64,000 nucleotides of DNA from Clostridium sp. CAG:710 (GTDB lineage Bacteria; Bacillota_I; Bacilli_A; RF39; UBA660): contig HF996867.1 of the NCBI GenBank assembly GCA_000432595.1, positions 3,478 through 67,477 of the forward strand. The letters are read 5' to 3'. The translations under genes and the position numbers were made by a program. Positions 40,653-48,047 of this stretch are shown here, piece by piece. The first letter of the stretch is position 1; every line of letters starts with the position of its first letter. Under the pieces are notes generated by a model. It was not told where the DNA came from and did not search any database. It worked only from the letters and a program-made list of their open reading frames with translations.

Positions 40653-41810
40653 ATGCGTAAGGTTAATAGTAAAAGTATTATTGTTATAGCAACAATTATA
40701 TCTTATTTAATTTTATCTTGTCTTCTCCTAATAAATAAATTTAGTAATACTTACAATAGTATAATAAATCCCATGTTTTGGATTTTGCTTGCTGTAGTAT
40801 GTTTTATTTTATTTAGGAATGAATATGTTAATAAAAAATTTAGACTTGATATCTTACAGACAGTAATTATAACGGTAGTAGGATATTTTATATTTTATTA
40901 TATATTAGGATTTATTGTTGGATTCCAAGATACACCTTATTCTAGTGGAATTAAGGCAATATTTAAAAATATTTGGAATTTTGGAATAATAATAATTTTC
41001 CAAGAATATGTAAGACAAGTTTTAGTTAATAGAAGTGGAAGAAGTAAAGCTCTAATAGTTATAATAACAATACTATTTACATTTGTAGATATTACAAGAA
41101 TACTAACTATATCAAAAATTGATAGTGGTGCGAAATTATTTCAAACTTTCGTTATAACTATTAACCCTGCAATAGCAAGAAGTATGCTTTTAACATATCT
41201 AACATATAAAGCTGATTTCTTACCATCGCTAGCATATAAAATTCCGCTAATAATATATTCTTTTATAGTTCCTTTTATACCAAACCTAAACTGGTTTTTA
41301 TTAGGAGTAATTGACTTGCTTTTACCATTTGTAGTTTTTGCAAGAGTATATAGACTACTATATAAAAGGGAAAAAGTAGAAACAAATAGAAAGAAATATA
41401 AAGGAATGTTAGCATATACTCCAATATTTATAGTACTGATTATCTTAGTAATACTTGTATCCGGAGCATTTAAATACCAATTGATTGCAATTGCATCTAA
41501 CTCTATGAACCCTGCATTCTATAGGGGAGATGCTGTAATATTAAAAAAGGTAGATAAAGAGGAAAGGAAAAATATAAAAGTAGGAGAAGTAATTGTATAT
41601 AATTCTGATGGAGCATATATCGTACATAGAGTCATTGAAAAGAAAGAAACAATGACGGGTGCATATCTTTATAAAACTAAAGGTGATAATAATAATGCAC
41701 CAGATACTAAGCTAGTAGAAGCTAGCCAAATAGTTGGAAAGTTTACAATAGGAATTAAATACATAGGTTATCCAACAGTAATGCTACAAGAAGCATTAGC
41801 AAGAAGATAA
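40653..41810 (+). CDS. sipW: SipW-type (ER-type) signal peptidase I with extra membrane domain
   Basis: 385 residues after TTAGGAGGACAAG. The first 260 residues form about eight membrane helices, far more than ordinary SipW (about 190 residues). The C-terminal catalytic domain (about 265-375) has SNSMNPAFYRGD with nucleophile Ser284, GEVIVYNSDG, and YIVHRVIEK with His325 in place of the general-base Lys, which marks the archaeal/ER class used for TasA-type substrates; KTKGDNNNAPD carries the conserved Gly-Asp. Likely processes the TasA-like proteins encoded around it. The large N-terminal membrane region is unusual and may contact other locus proteins. Confidence 0.85.
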   Translation: MRKVNSKSIIVIATIISYLILSCLLLINKFSNTYNSIINPMFWILLAVVCFILFRNEYVNKKFRLDILQTVIITVVGYFIFYYILGFIVGFQDTPYSSGIKAIFKNIWNFGIIIIFQEYVRQVLVNRSGRSKALIVIITILFTFVDITRILTISKIDSGAKLFQTFVITINPAIARSMLLTYLTYKADFLPSLAYKIPLIIYSFIVPFIPNLNWFLLGVIDLLLPFVVFARVYRLLYKREKVETNRKKYKGMLAYTPIFIVLIILVILVSGAFKYQLIAIASNSMNPAFYRGDAVILKKVDKEERKNIKVGEVIVYNSDGAYIVHRVIEKKETMTGAYLYKTKGDNNNAPDTKLVEASQIVGKFTIGIKYIGYPTVMLQEALARR

Positions 41811-41829
41811 AAAGGAGGTGGCGATATTC

Positions 41830-42909
41830 ATGCAGAAAAAGACTGTCGTTAAGCATAAATTTAAAACGTATTTTATATCGTTTTTAGCAATATTTTTAAT
41901 GATTACTTCGTTTTTTCTAATATATTCGTCACTAAACATTAAAACTAGTTCAAATGTTGCTTTGTTAACTTATTCAGAAAAAAGTAACTTAGATTATAAA
42001 GTATACTTAAAGAAAAATGATTATTTTAAGGAAAAATATTTACCAAAAAATAAACAGTATATCGCGTCAATTATAGATTATATAGATGTCTTCTATGATT
42101 ATACATTTTCTTCATCTAAACATATTGATGCTAAATATAAGTATAAAGTAGTTGCTAAAATAAATGCTCAATACAAAGTTGATACCAACAGTATTAAACA
42201 AGTATGGCAAGATGAATATGTATTGTCAGAAGGAAAAGAATTAGAAATAAAAGACAAAAACACATTTACAATATCAGAAAATGTTAAAATTGACTATGAT
42301 AAATATAATCAAATAATTAATAACTTTAAAAAAGATTACATGTTATCAGTAACATCTGATTTAACAGTTTCATTACTAATTGAAGTAGATGGCAAATATG
42401 TACCTGCCGATAAAGTATTTGATATAGATGCTGATATAAATCTTACAATTCCGTTGTCAGAACAAACTATCAACATCAAGATGGATTACAAAGATATAAA
42501 CAACAGTCAAATAGTAAGTGTACAAAAACTTTCAAGATTTAGTAATATTCCATTTTTCATATTAGGACTTATTACTTCAGTTGCATCAATAATAACAATT
42601 ACAGTAGTAGTAAAAAGAATAATGAAGGAAGATAAAAAACAATCAAAATATATAAAAAGATTAAAAAAGATTTTACACGACTATGGAGATATAATTGTTG
42701 AGGTAAAAAATCCACCAGATATTCCAAAAGATAAATCAAGTGAAGTTATGAGTTTTGCTGAACTTGTAAATGCACAACTTGAAGTAAGATCTCCAATTAT
42801 CTTCTCTGAAAAATCAACCAACGAAATAGGTCAATTTGTTCTATTTGATAAAGAGCATGCTTATTACTACTTGCTTAAATCAGATGAATTAGACAGAAAT
42901 AAAAAATAG
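41830..42909 (+). CDS. DUF5305 family membrane protein
   Basis: 359 residues from the ATG at 41830, after AAAGGAGGTGGCGATATTC; the GTG at 41818 is part of the ribosome site. A membrane helix near the N-terminus (about 14-36), an extracellular domain of about 190 residues rich in beta strands (YKVVAKINAQYKVDTNSIKQ, WQDEYVLSEGKELEI), a second helix (about 238-260, PFFILGLITSVASIITITVV) and a cytoplasmic tail of about 100 residues ending in QFVLFDKEHAYYYLLKSDE. This two-helix layout and the repeated linkage to ER-type signal peptidases fit DUF5305, best known from archaea. Function unknown; probably an accessory of surface-fibre export. Confidence 0.7.
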   Translation: MQKKTVVKHKFKTYFISFLAIFLMITSFFLIYSSLNIKTSSNVALLTYSEKSNLDYKVYLKKNDYFKEKYLPKNKQYIASIIDYIDVFYDYTFSSSKHIDAKYKYKVVAKINAQYKVDTNSIKQVWQDEYVLSEGKELEIKDKNTFTISENVKIDYDKYNQIINNFKKDYMLSVTSDLTVSLLIEVDGKYVPADKVFDIDADINLTIPLSEQTINIKMDYKDINNSQIVSVQKLSRFSNIPFFILGLITSVASIITITVVVKRIMKEDKKQSKYIKRLKKILHDYGDIIVEVKNPPDIPKDKSSEVMSFAELVNAQLEVRSPIIFSEKSTNEIGQFVLFDKEHAYYYLLKSDELDRNKK

Positions 42910-42912
42910 TTA

Positions 42913-42936
42913 AAGAGGCCAATGGCTTCTTTTAAT
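42913..42936 (+). terminator. Terminator after DUF5305 gene
   Basis: AAGAGGCC (42913-42920), loop AAT, GGCTTCTT (42924-42931) with one G-T pair, T-run. Confidence 0.7.
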
Positions 42937-43008
42937 TTGCATATCTTTGTGATATAATACAAATATAATAGGATAGAAAGGAAAGACATTAGTCTGTTTG
43001 GCATAAAT

Positions 43009-44601
43009 ATGAAAAAGACCCCATTAAAGATAATTACAGTATTAGTGATAATGATAATTTTTTCAATGACACTAGGTTATTCAGTACTTGTTCAAAAACT
43101 AGAAATCATGGGAAATGCTACTATTGATTCAACAGATTATTTAATAGAAATAACTTCAATTACAGTTTTAAAAAAAGAAGGAGAAGCATATCAGAATGCT
43201 AATCCAACATTTAATAAAACAGAAGGAACAATGTATTCATCTATTCCAAATACATCATCAGGAATAATATATAAAATAACAATAAAAAATAAAGGACTAA
43301 CAAGTGGAGTATTAGATTATACATTTGTAAGTACAGATAATTCAAATATAAAATATAAAATAGGTGGAATAAATAATGGGGATATAATAGCCGCAGGAGA
43401 AAGCGCAGAGGTAACAGTAGAATTTGAAGCATGGGATGATGTAAAGAATATAACTAATGCACAAGTATCAAGTATAATAGATTTTGAATTTATTCCATAT
43501 AGTGACTCATATTCACAAGCATGTACATTACAATGGGATGGAACTTCATCTCAAAAACCATCAAAGAAAACTATATATGGAGTAGAATATTATCAAATAA
43601 GCAATGCAAATGAATTGAATTGGTTTGCAAATACAGTAAATAGTGGAAGAAAAGATATAAATGCAATTCTAACTAAGAATATATGTCTTAATTCAAAAGC
43701 TCTAGCTCAAATAGGAACAGAAGGATATAATGGAATATTTGATGGTCAAAATAGAACTATACAAGGGTTCTATCTTTTTAGACAATATATATTAGAAGAA
43801 ATAACAACAACTTTTTATACTGGATTATTTAGAAAAAATAATGGAAATATTAAAAATCTTAATTTAACGGGAGATATATATAATAGTTTATCCATTAATC
43901 CGGGAACTGCTAGAGAATATAGAATTTATTCAAACGATGGTACAATTGTTTCTGAAAATTATGGAAAAATTTCAAATTGCTCTTATTCAGGCAAAATGAC
44001 AGGCCACTATGAAGTAAGATCAAATTGTTACGCATTTATATTAAGAGGTGATTTTAGTTCTGGAGGATTAGTAGGAATTAATGAAGGCATAATAACAGGA
44101 AGTTATACTAACGCAGCAACAGAATTCAATGTAACAAACACCAAAAACGCTTGTAATTATAGTTCGTATAACAAAACTCACTCTGGAGGAATTGTAGGAA
44201 CAAACAGTGGATATATTTCAGACACATATTTTAATGGAACAATTAATAGTACAAACCGCGTAAGAGCGTTAGAAAGTTATTCATATTATCGCCTGGGAGG
44301 AATAGTTGGAAGTCTAGATTCAGGCGTTGTAAAAAATTCATATAATTCAGGAAAAATAACATATTCGTCAGTGATAGAAAAAGCTGGAGATATACAAGAA
44401 GAATTATTAGGAGGAGCAATAGGAAATTCTACAGGTACATTAACCAATGTATATTATTTAGATAGTGTAGGTTATAGTGGCGCAGGAACCTCAGTAAGTG
44501 CAAATGATTTATCTAATTTAAATATCTCACTAGGAAATTATTATAACAAAGATAGTAAAACACAAAATGGAGGATATCCAATACTTAAATGGCAAAGATA
44601 A
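43009..44601 (+). CDS. TasA-like N-domain fused to GLUG-repeat region
   Basis: 530 residues. Signal region KKTPLKIITVLVIMIIFSMT with LGYSVLVQKLEIMGNATI, the same pattern as the TasA-like protein at 40051, then a beta-sandwich domain (about 35-165). After a linker (QACTLQWDGTSSQKPSKK) comes a region of GLUG-type repeats (about 180-520), for example GLFRKNNGNIKNLNLTG, GGLVGINEGIITGSYT, GGIVGTNSGYISDTYFNG and GGIVGSLDSGVVKNSYNSG; GLUG repeats occur in IgA-protease-type and adhesin-like surface proteins. Likely a fibre-tip or adhesive subunit. The annotated ATG has no ribosome site directly before it; AAAGGAAAG is 24 bases upstream, and the frame is open through it, so the start is uncertain. Confidence 0.8.
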   Translation: MKKTPLKIITVLVIMIIFSMTLGYSVLVQKLEIMGNATIDSTDYLIEITSITVLKKEGEAYQNANPTFNKTEGTMYSSIPNTSSGIIYKITIKNKGLTSGVLDYTFVSTDNSNIKYKIGGINNGDIIAAGESAEVTVEFEAWDDVKNITNAQVSSIIDFEFIPYSDSYSQACTLQWDGTSSQKPSKKTIYGVEYYQISNANELNWFANTVNSGRKDINAILTKNICLNSKALAQIGTEGYNGIFDGQNRTIQGFYLFRQYILEEITTTFYTGLFRKNNGNIKNLNLTGDIYNSLSINPGTAREYRIYSNDGTIVSENYGKISNCSYSGKMTGHYEVRSNCYAFILRGDFSSGGLVGINEGIITGSYTNAATEFNVTNTKNACNYSSYNKTHSGGIVGTNSGYISDTYFNGTINSTNRVRALESYSYYRLGGIVGSLDSGVVKNSYNSGKITYSSVIEKAGDIQEELLGGAIGNSTGTLTNVYYLDSVGYSGAGTSVSANDLSNLNISLGNYYNKDSKTQNGGYPILKWQR

Positions 44602-44604
44602 TTT

Positions 44605-44633
44605 AAAAAAACTGTAATTGTACAGTTTTTTTT
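44605..44633 (+). terminator. Terminator after GLUG gene
   Basis: AAAAAACTGTA (44605-44616) / TACAGTTTTTT (44621-44632) hairpin with long T-run. Confidence 0.9.
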
Positions 44634-44639
44634 AACAAT

Positions 44640-44662
44640 AAAAAAGCAATCATTAAGATTGC
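44640..44662 (-). terminator. Terminator of XRE gene
   Basis: On the minus strand GCAATC, loop TTAAT, GATTGC, then T6. Confidence 0.85.
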
Positions 44663-44671
44663 AAATAAATA

Positions 44672-44911
44672 TTATTTAGTAAAATTCATTTGATTAAATA
44701 TATTGGTGTCATAAAATTCCGCAACAGTTATTCCAAAAACCTTACATATTTTATATATGTTTTTAGAACTAGGATTTTCTACTTTATTATTTAGTAATGC
44801 AAAAAGGGTTGCTACTGGTACAGTGGAAAGTTCTGATAACTTATTTGGAGTAATATGATTTTTCTCACATAATTCTAATATTCTATTGATTGTTGCTTGA
44901 GTAAAAGACAT
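44672..44911 (-). CDS. XRE-family helix-turn-helix regulator
   Basis: 79 residues, preceded on its strand by AAAGGAGGCTTGTGAT. A single Cro/CI-type domain: INRILELCEKNHITPNKLSE, LSTVPVATLFALLNNKVENP and NIYKICKVFGITVAEFYDT. It is monocistronic with its own terminator. It separates the TasA/GLUG genes from a block of broken genes, so it may regulate the locus or be the survivor of a decayed element. Target unknown. Confidence 0.85.
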   Translation of the reverse strand: MSFTQATINRILELCEKNHITPNKLSELSTVPVATLFALLNNKVENPSSKNIYKICKVFGITVAEFYDTNIFNQMNFTK

Positions 44912-45219
44912 ATCACAAGCCTCCTTTGTCTAAATGCAATTATATCAAAAGATTAATAAAAATATCTCTTGAAATCAAAAAACTTTTCCGAAAACAATAA
45001 AAAGTATAATAAAATTGTATCAGTATTATTCGATTCATACATTGATGTTAATTAATCAAAGTAGCCAACTCTTGATAAAAGTATGGAGTATGACTATGGA
45101 TAAAAATAGAATTAATTTTAACAGCAAAGAATATAATGAAAATAAAATAAATATATATTTTTATACAAAAGAAGTTCATAAAAAAAGTAAAGAAAATATT
45201 AATAATTTACATTAAATCT

Positions 45220-45692
45220 AATAAAAACATATCAGTATTAATAGGGGATTCTTATCAACCAATGGCAATTATTACTAATTCTATTTTAGAAAGTGTTGGT
45301 TGCAAAACAACCATTGTTCCTAATGGAAATTCATTAATTCAAGAATTTAAAGAAAATCCTAATGGTTATGATGCCATTATAACAAATAATACCTATTCAA
45401 ATGGCGATACAGGAAAGAAAATTTTGCAGCTAGCAAAAAAATTAGAAAAGATATAAAAGTTATCGTATTAACAACAGAAAAAAATAAAGCAAAGCATTTT
45501 ATTAACATAATAGGCTTTGATGGATGTTTAGAAAGACCTTTAGATCAAAAAAAAGCTATATCCATTTTAACTGCATTAATACCAGAGTTAAAATTTAATA
45601 AAACAGAACCAATATATTTTACATATAAAAATAAGAATAAAAAGAAGAACCAAAAGAAGTTGTTTATTACTGTGAAGATGGTTATAAATTAG
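45220..45692 (+). pseudogene. Frameshifted response-regulator receiver domain
   Basis: Two adjoining frames together spell a receiver-like domain. Frame 1 (45220-45456) gives NKNISVLIGDSYQPMAIITN, SILESVGCKTTIVPNGNSLI, ENPNGYDAIITNNTYSNGDT and ends at TAA; frame 2 (45450-45692) continues with DIKVIVLTTEKNKAKHFI, GFDGCLERPLDQKKAISIL. This follows the order beta1-(D)-alpha1-beta3-(N-T instead of D)-beta4-(T)-beta5-(R/K-P). The phospho-acceptor Asp position reads Asn-Asn, the frame is broken at about 45450, and no ribosome site or start is present, so I call it a pseudogene. A 45015-45215 open frame in front has no recognisable content. Confidence 0.65.
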
Positions 45693-46165
45693 AAGGAACT
45701 AAATGTACTAAAACAATAAGCAAAACCGCTGAAATAGTTAAATCATGTAGTTCACCTTATAATTTAGCCGTTGGGAATAAATGTGTTAATATCAACGATA
45801 AAAAACCACTAGTAAGAGCATGTAAAGAGTATAATGGATATGATTGGGATATTGTGCCAAATGCTCCTGTTTGTTATTATAATAAAATGAGTCATGGTAA
45901 TAGCCTAGAGGATTGTAGAAGACAACATCCAAAAGCAAGTGAAGTAAGATATTATAAGGGCATGTGTTATCTGCTTCAAAAAGGAGCCGATTATGTTATT
46001 TATTCATTCCCAGCCGGATATACAAGCTTTAGACCAACCCAAACAAGTAATCCTGTATGTGGGAAGTCTGTAGATGCTAAAAAAACTTATAGTTGTGAAA
46101 GTAGATATAGATTAGCAGGTAAAAATTGTTTAAAAGAAATAGTTGTTGATGCTAAGAAAAAATAA
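45641..46165 (+). pseudogene. N-terminally truncated Cys-rich surface protein
   Basis: An open frame of 174 codons from 45641 to TAA 46163-46165 with no start codon near its beginning; the first ATG is at 45854. It contains repeated Cys modules such as VVYYCEDGYKLEGTKCTKTI, SKTAEIVKSCSSPYNLAVGN-KC, APVCYYNKMSHGNSLEDC, GMCYLLQKG, NPVCGKS and YSCESRYRLAGKNC. The YxC-x-x-GYxLxG-x-KC unit is typical of secreted Cys-repeat proteins in uncultured gut Bacilli. The signal peptide part is missing and the frame overlaps the broken receiver, as if a deletion had fused two genes. A terminator follows. Confidence 0.65.
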
Positions 46166-46171
46166 TTAATT

Positions 46172-46207
46172 AAGAATCTACAAGTTTTATGTAGATTCTT
46201 TTTTTTG
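46172..46207 (+). terminator. Terminator after Cys-rich remnant
   Basis: Perfect 11-bp stem AAGAATCTACA (46172-46182) / TGTAGATTCTT (46190-46200), T-run. Intact although the gene before it is broken. Confidence 0.9.
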
Positions 46208-46256
46208 GACAAATTATTCTATATTTATAAAAGTTAAAGCATAAAATAGGAGTGAG

Positions 46257-46285
46257 TTGACTTTTCCGATTTCAAAAGATATAAT
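46257..46285 (+). promoter_or_regulatory. Promoter for FNT transporter
   Basis: TTGACT (46257-46262), 17-bp spacer, TATAAT (46280-46285). CTTTTCCGA inside the spacer is also found before a TATAAT at 45005-45010. Confidence 0.8.
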
Positions 46286-46325
46286 AAAATTATCTAGTAA
46301 ATAGTAATTATTTCGGAGGCTTACA

Positions 46326-46958
46326 ATGAATGCATTAAAGAAAAATATAAATATATTATTTAAAGGAATTTACGCAGGAATGATGATTGGAATAGGTGGA
46401 ACAGTTTATTTAAGCGTCTCCAATTCAATAATAGGCGCTATATTTTTCTCAGTAGGACTACTTACAATATGTATATATAAAATGAACCTATATACAGGAA
46501 TGATAGGCTATATTATAGAAAACAAATTAAATTATATTGTGACTTTACTTTTAACTTTAATTGGCAATTTTATAGGTACAATGATTACATCTTTATTAGT
46601 ACTTAATACAAGAATTGCAAATCTAAGTGTAAGAGCAAAAGAAATATCTTCAATTAAAATTAATGATAATTATCTAAGCATTTTTATACTATCAATTTTT
46701 TGTGGAATGCTTATGTATATTGCAGTTAATACCTTTAAAAAAGGAAAAGATTCAATAGTAAGATATTTAGCAATATTTATATGTGTAATTGTATTTATTT
46801 TATCAGGGTTTGAACACTGCATAGCTAATATGTATTACATATCATTAGCCAAGTTATGGTCCTTAAAAGCAGTTTTATCTATGTTAATTATGATACTTGG
46901 AAACAGTGTTGGTTCAATATTTATAGCAATTTTTAATAATAAAATAAAAGAAAATTGA
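46326..46958 (+). CDS. Formate/nitrite transporter (FNT) family channel
   Basis: 210 residues after TTCGGAGGCTTACA, stop TGA. Six hydrophobic segments. FNT features: GIYAGMMIGIGGTVYLSV near the start, NLYTGMIGY (first half-repeat motif L-Y-T-G), GNFIGTMITSLL, and SGFEHCIANMYYI, where the conserved central His of FocA/NirC-type pores is present. The protein is shorter than FocA (about 280), mainly at the termini. It should move formate, nitrite, hydrosulfide or lactate across the membrane. No pyruvate-formate lyase is near, so substrate is open. Confidence 0.88.
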   Translation: MNALKKNINILFKGIYAGMMIGIGGTVYLSVSNSIIGAIFFSVGLLTICIYKMNLYTGMIGYIIENKLNYIVTLLLTLIGNFIGTMITSLLVLNTRIANLSVRAKEISSIKINDNYLSIFILSIFCGMLMYIAVNTFKKGKDSIVRYLAIFICVIVFILSGFEHCIANMYYISLAKLWSLKAVLSMLIMILGNSVGSIFIAIFNNKIKEN

Positions 46959-46975
46959 AATGAAAGGAGAAATAT

Positions 46976-47362
46976 ATGTTGAAGAAAAAAGAAGCAATTG
47001 CGGTATTAATAGGTATATTGTTCTTTGCAATGTTATCATACTTTACTTATAGTCAAATAACAAAGCAAAAAAAAGAAAAGGAGTTTATTCTTGACGCAAC
47101 TATTGAAGAAATAATAGAAAAAGATGATAAATCCACACTTTTAATCAAAGGATTACCATCTAATAATAAAAGTAAACAAGGAGAATATGAGATAGAAATT
47201 ACTGACAGTACTAACATAGTTTTAAATAATAATAAGGTAACAAGAAAAAAACTTAAAGAAGGACAAAAGATTAGGATAATAGCATCAGACATTGTTTTAA
47301 TAAAAGAACCACCAATAATACCACAAATTACTAAAATAATAATAATGAACGAGTCATTATAA
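46976..47362 (+). CDS. Membrane-anchored OB-fold-like protein, unknown
   Basis: 128 residues after AAAGGAGAAATAT. One N-terminal membrane helix (about 7-27), then a small extracellular beta-rich domain: LDATIEEIIEKDDKSTLLIK, YEIEITDSTNIVLN, VTRKKLKEGQKIRIIA, ending in TKIIIMN. The order of strands resembles the small secreted DUF3221 (YobA) proteins, an OB-fold family of unknown function; the match is by layout only. It is 18 bases behind the FNT gene and probably shares its transcript. Confidence 0.55.
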   Translation: MLKKKEAIAVLIGILFFAMLSYFTYSQITKQKKEKEFILDATIEEIIEKDDKSTLLIKGLPSNNKSKQGEYEIEITDSTNIVLNNNKVTRKKLKEGQKIRIIASDIVLIKEPPIIPQITKIIIMNESL

Positions 47363-47658
47363 CAACAAAATAACAAACTAATAATCTTTTTAAGACTCTT
47401 TCTTACTTATAACTCTTTAAAAAGTAAAAATGTATTTGTAAGTATAAATATCACGTTTCGTGAATAAAACAATAATAACACCAGAATTTAAGTCTATGAA
47501 AAACAAAAAGGTTTTTATCTAAAAAGAGAAGTGTTATAGATGGAAACAACTAACGCAAATTAAAATTAAAACTATCTTATTTTTTATTCTTTTGTTCATA
47601 TTTATAAAAATACTTGTTTTTTCTTTTGCTAATATAGTATACTTATAGTGGTGATAAT
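47363..47658. other. Intergenic region without a gene
   Basis: About 300 bases, very AT-rich. I see only short open frames without ribosome sites, a weak CACG-TTT-CGTG dyad near 47451-47462, and the promoter-like stretch plus GGTGATAAT ribosome site of the next gene at its right end. No RNA gene or repeat is recognisable. Confidence 0.6.
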
Positions 47659-47970
47659 ATGAAGTATGAATATTTAATAATAATTTTAATATTGGTTATA
47701 ATCTTACTTGCAGTTTTAAAATCTGTAAAAAAAGATGCCCATTTAAATATGAATAAATTAGTTGATTATTTAGGTGGAAAAGATAATATAATAAAAACAG
47801 AAGTTAATTTATCAAGATTTAAAGCAACTCTTAAAGACGTAACACTTGTAAATAAAGAAGGAATACAAAAATTAGGAGCCAAAGGAATTGTTGAAATTGA
47901 TAACCAAGTAAAAATAATACTAGGTCCAGAATCAAAACAATTAAAAAAATATATCGACGATTTAAAATAA
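47659..47970 (+). CDS. Membrane-anchored PTS EIIB-like domain without the catalytic Cys
   Basis: 103 residues after GTGGTGATAAT. One N-terminal helix (about 5-22), then a glucose-type EIIB domain: NKLVDYLGGKDNIIKTEVNL, SRFKATLKDVTLVNKEGIQK, LGAKGIVEIDNQVKIILGP and ESKQLKKYIDDL. In true EIIB proteins the phosphorylated Cys sits in the A-C-x-T-R-L-R segment; here that segment is E-V-N-L-S-R-F-K, so no phosphoryl transfer is possible. No EIIC or EIIA is near. A sensing or binding role is more likely than transport. It lies 77 bases upstream of the histidine kinase gene. Confidence 0.75.
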   Translation: MKYEYLIIILILVIILLAVLKSVKKDAHLNMNKLVDYLGGKDNIIKTEVNLSRFKATLKDVTLVNKEGIQKLGAKGIVEIDNQVKIILGPESKQLKKYIDDLK

Positions 47971-48047
47971 AATTTGATAAAAAGTAACATAATTCGACAA
48001 ATATTGACAAAAAAAGTTCATATAATTAATTCGAAAGAGGCGATTAT

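Noticed and set aside
45015..45456. Two short open frames (45015-45215 and 45262-45456) as separate genes
   Set aside because: The first has no recognisable content or ribosome site; the second is only the 5' half of a frame-broken receiver domain whose other half is in the next frame.
48004..48026. TTGACA and TATAAT before the histidine kinase as a promoter
   Set aside because: The spacing is only 11 bp, too short for sigma-A; either another -10 is used or the kinase is read from upstream.
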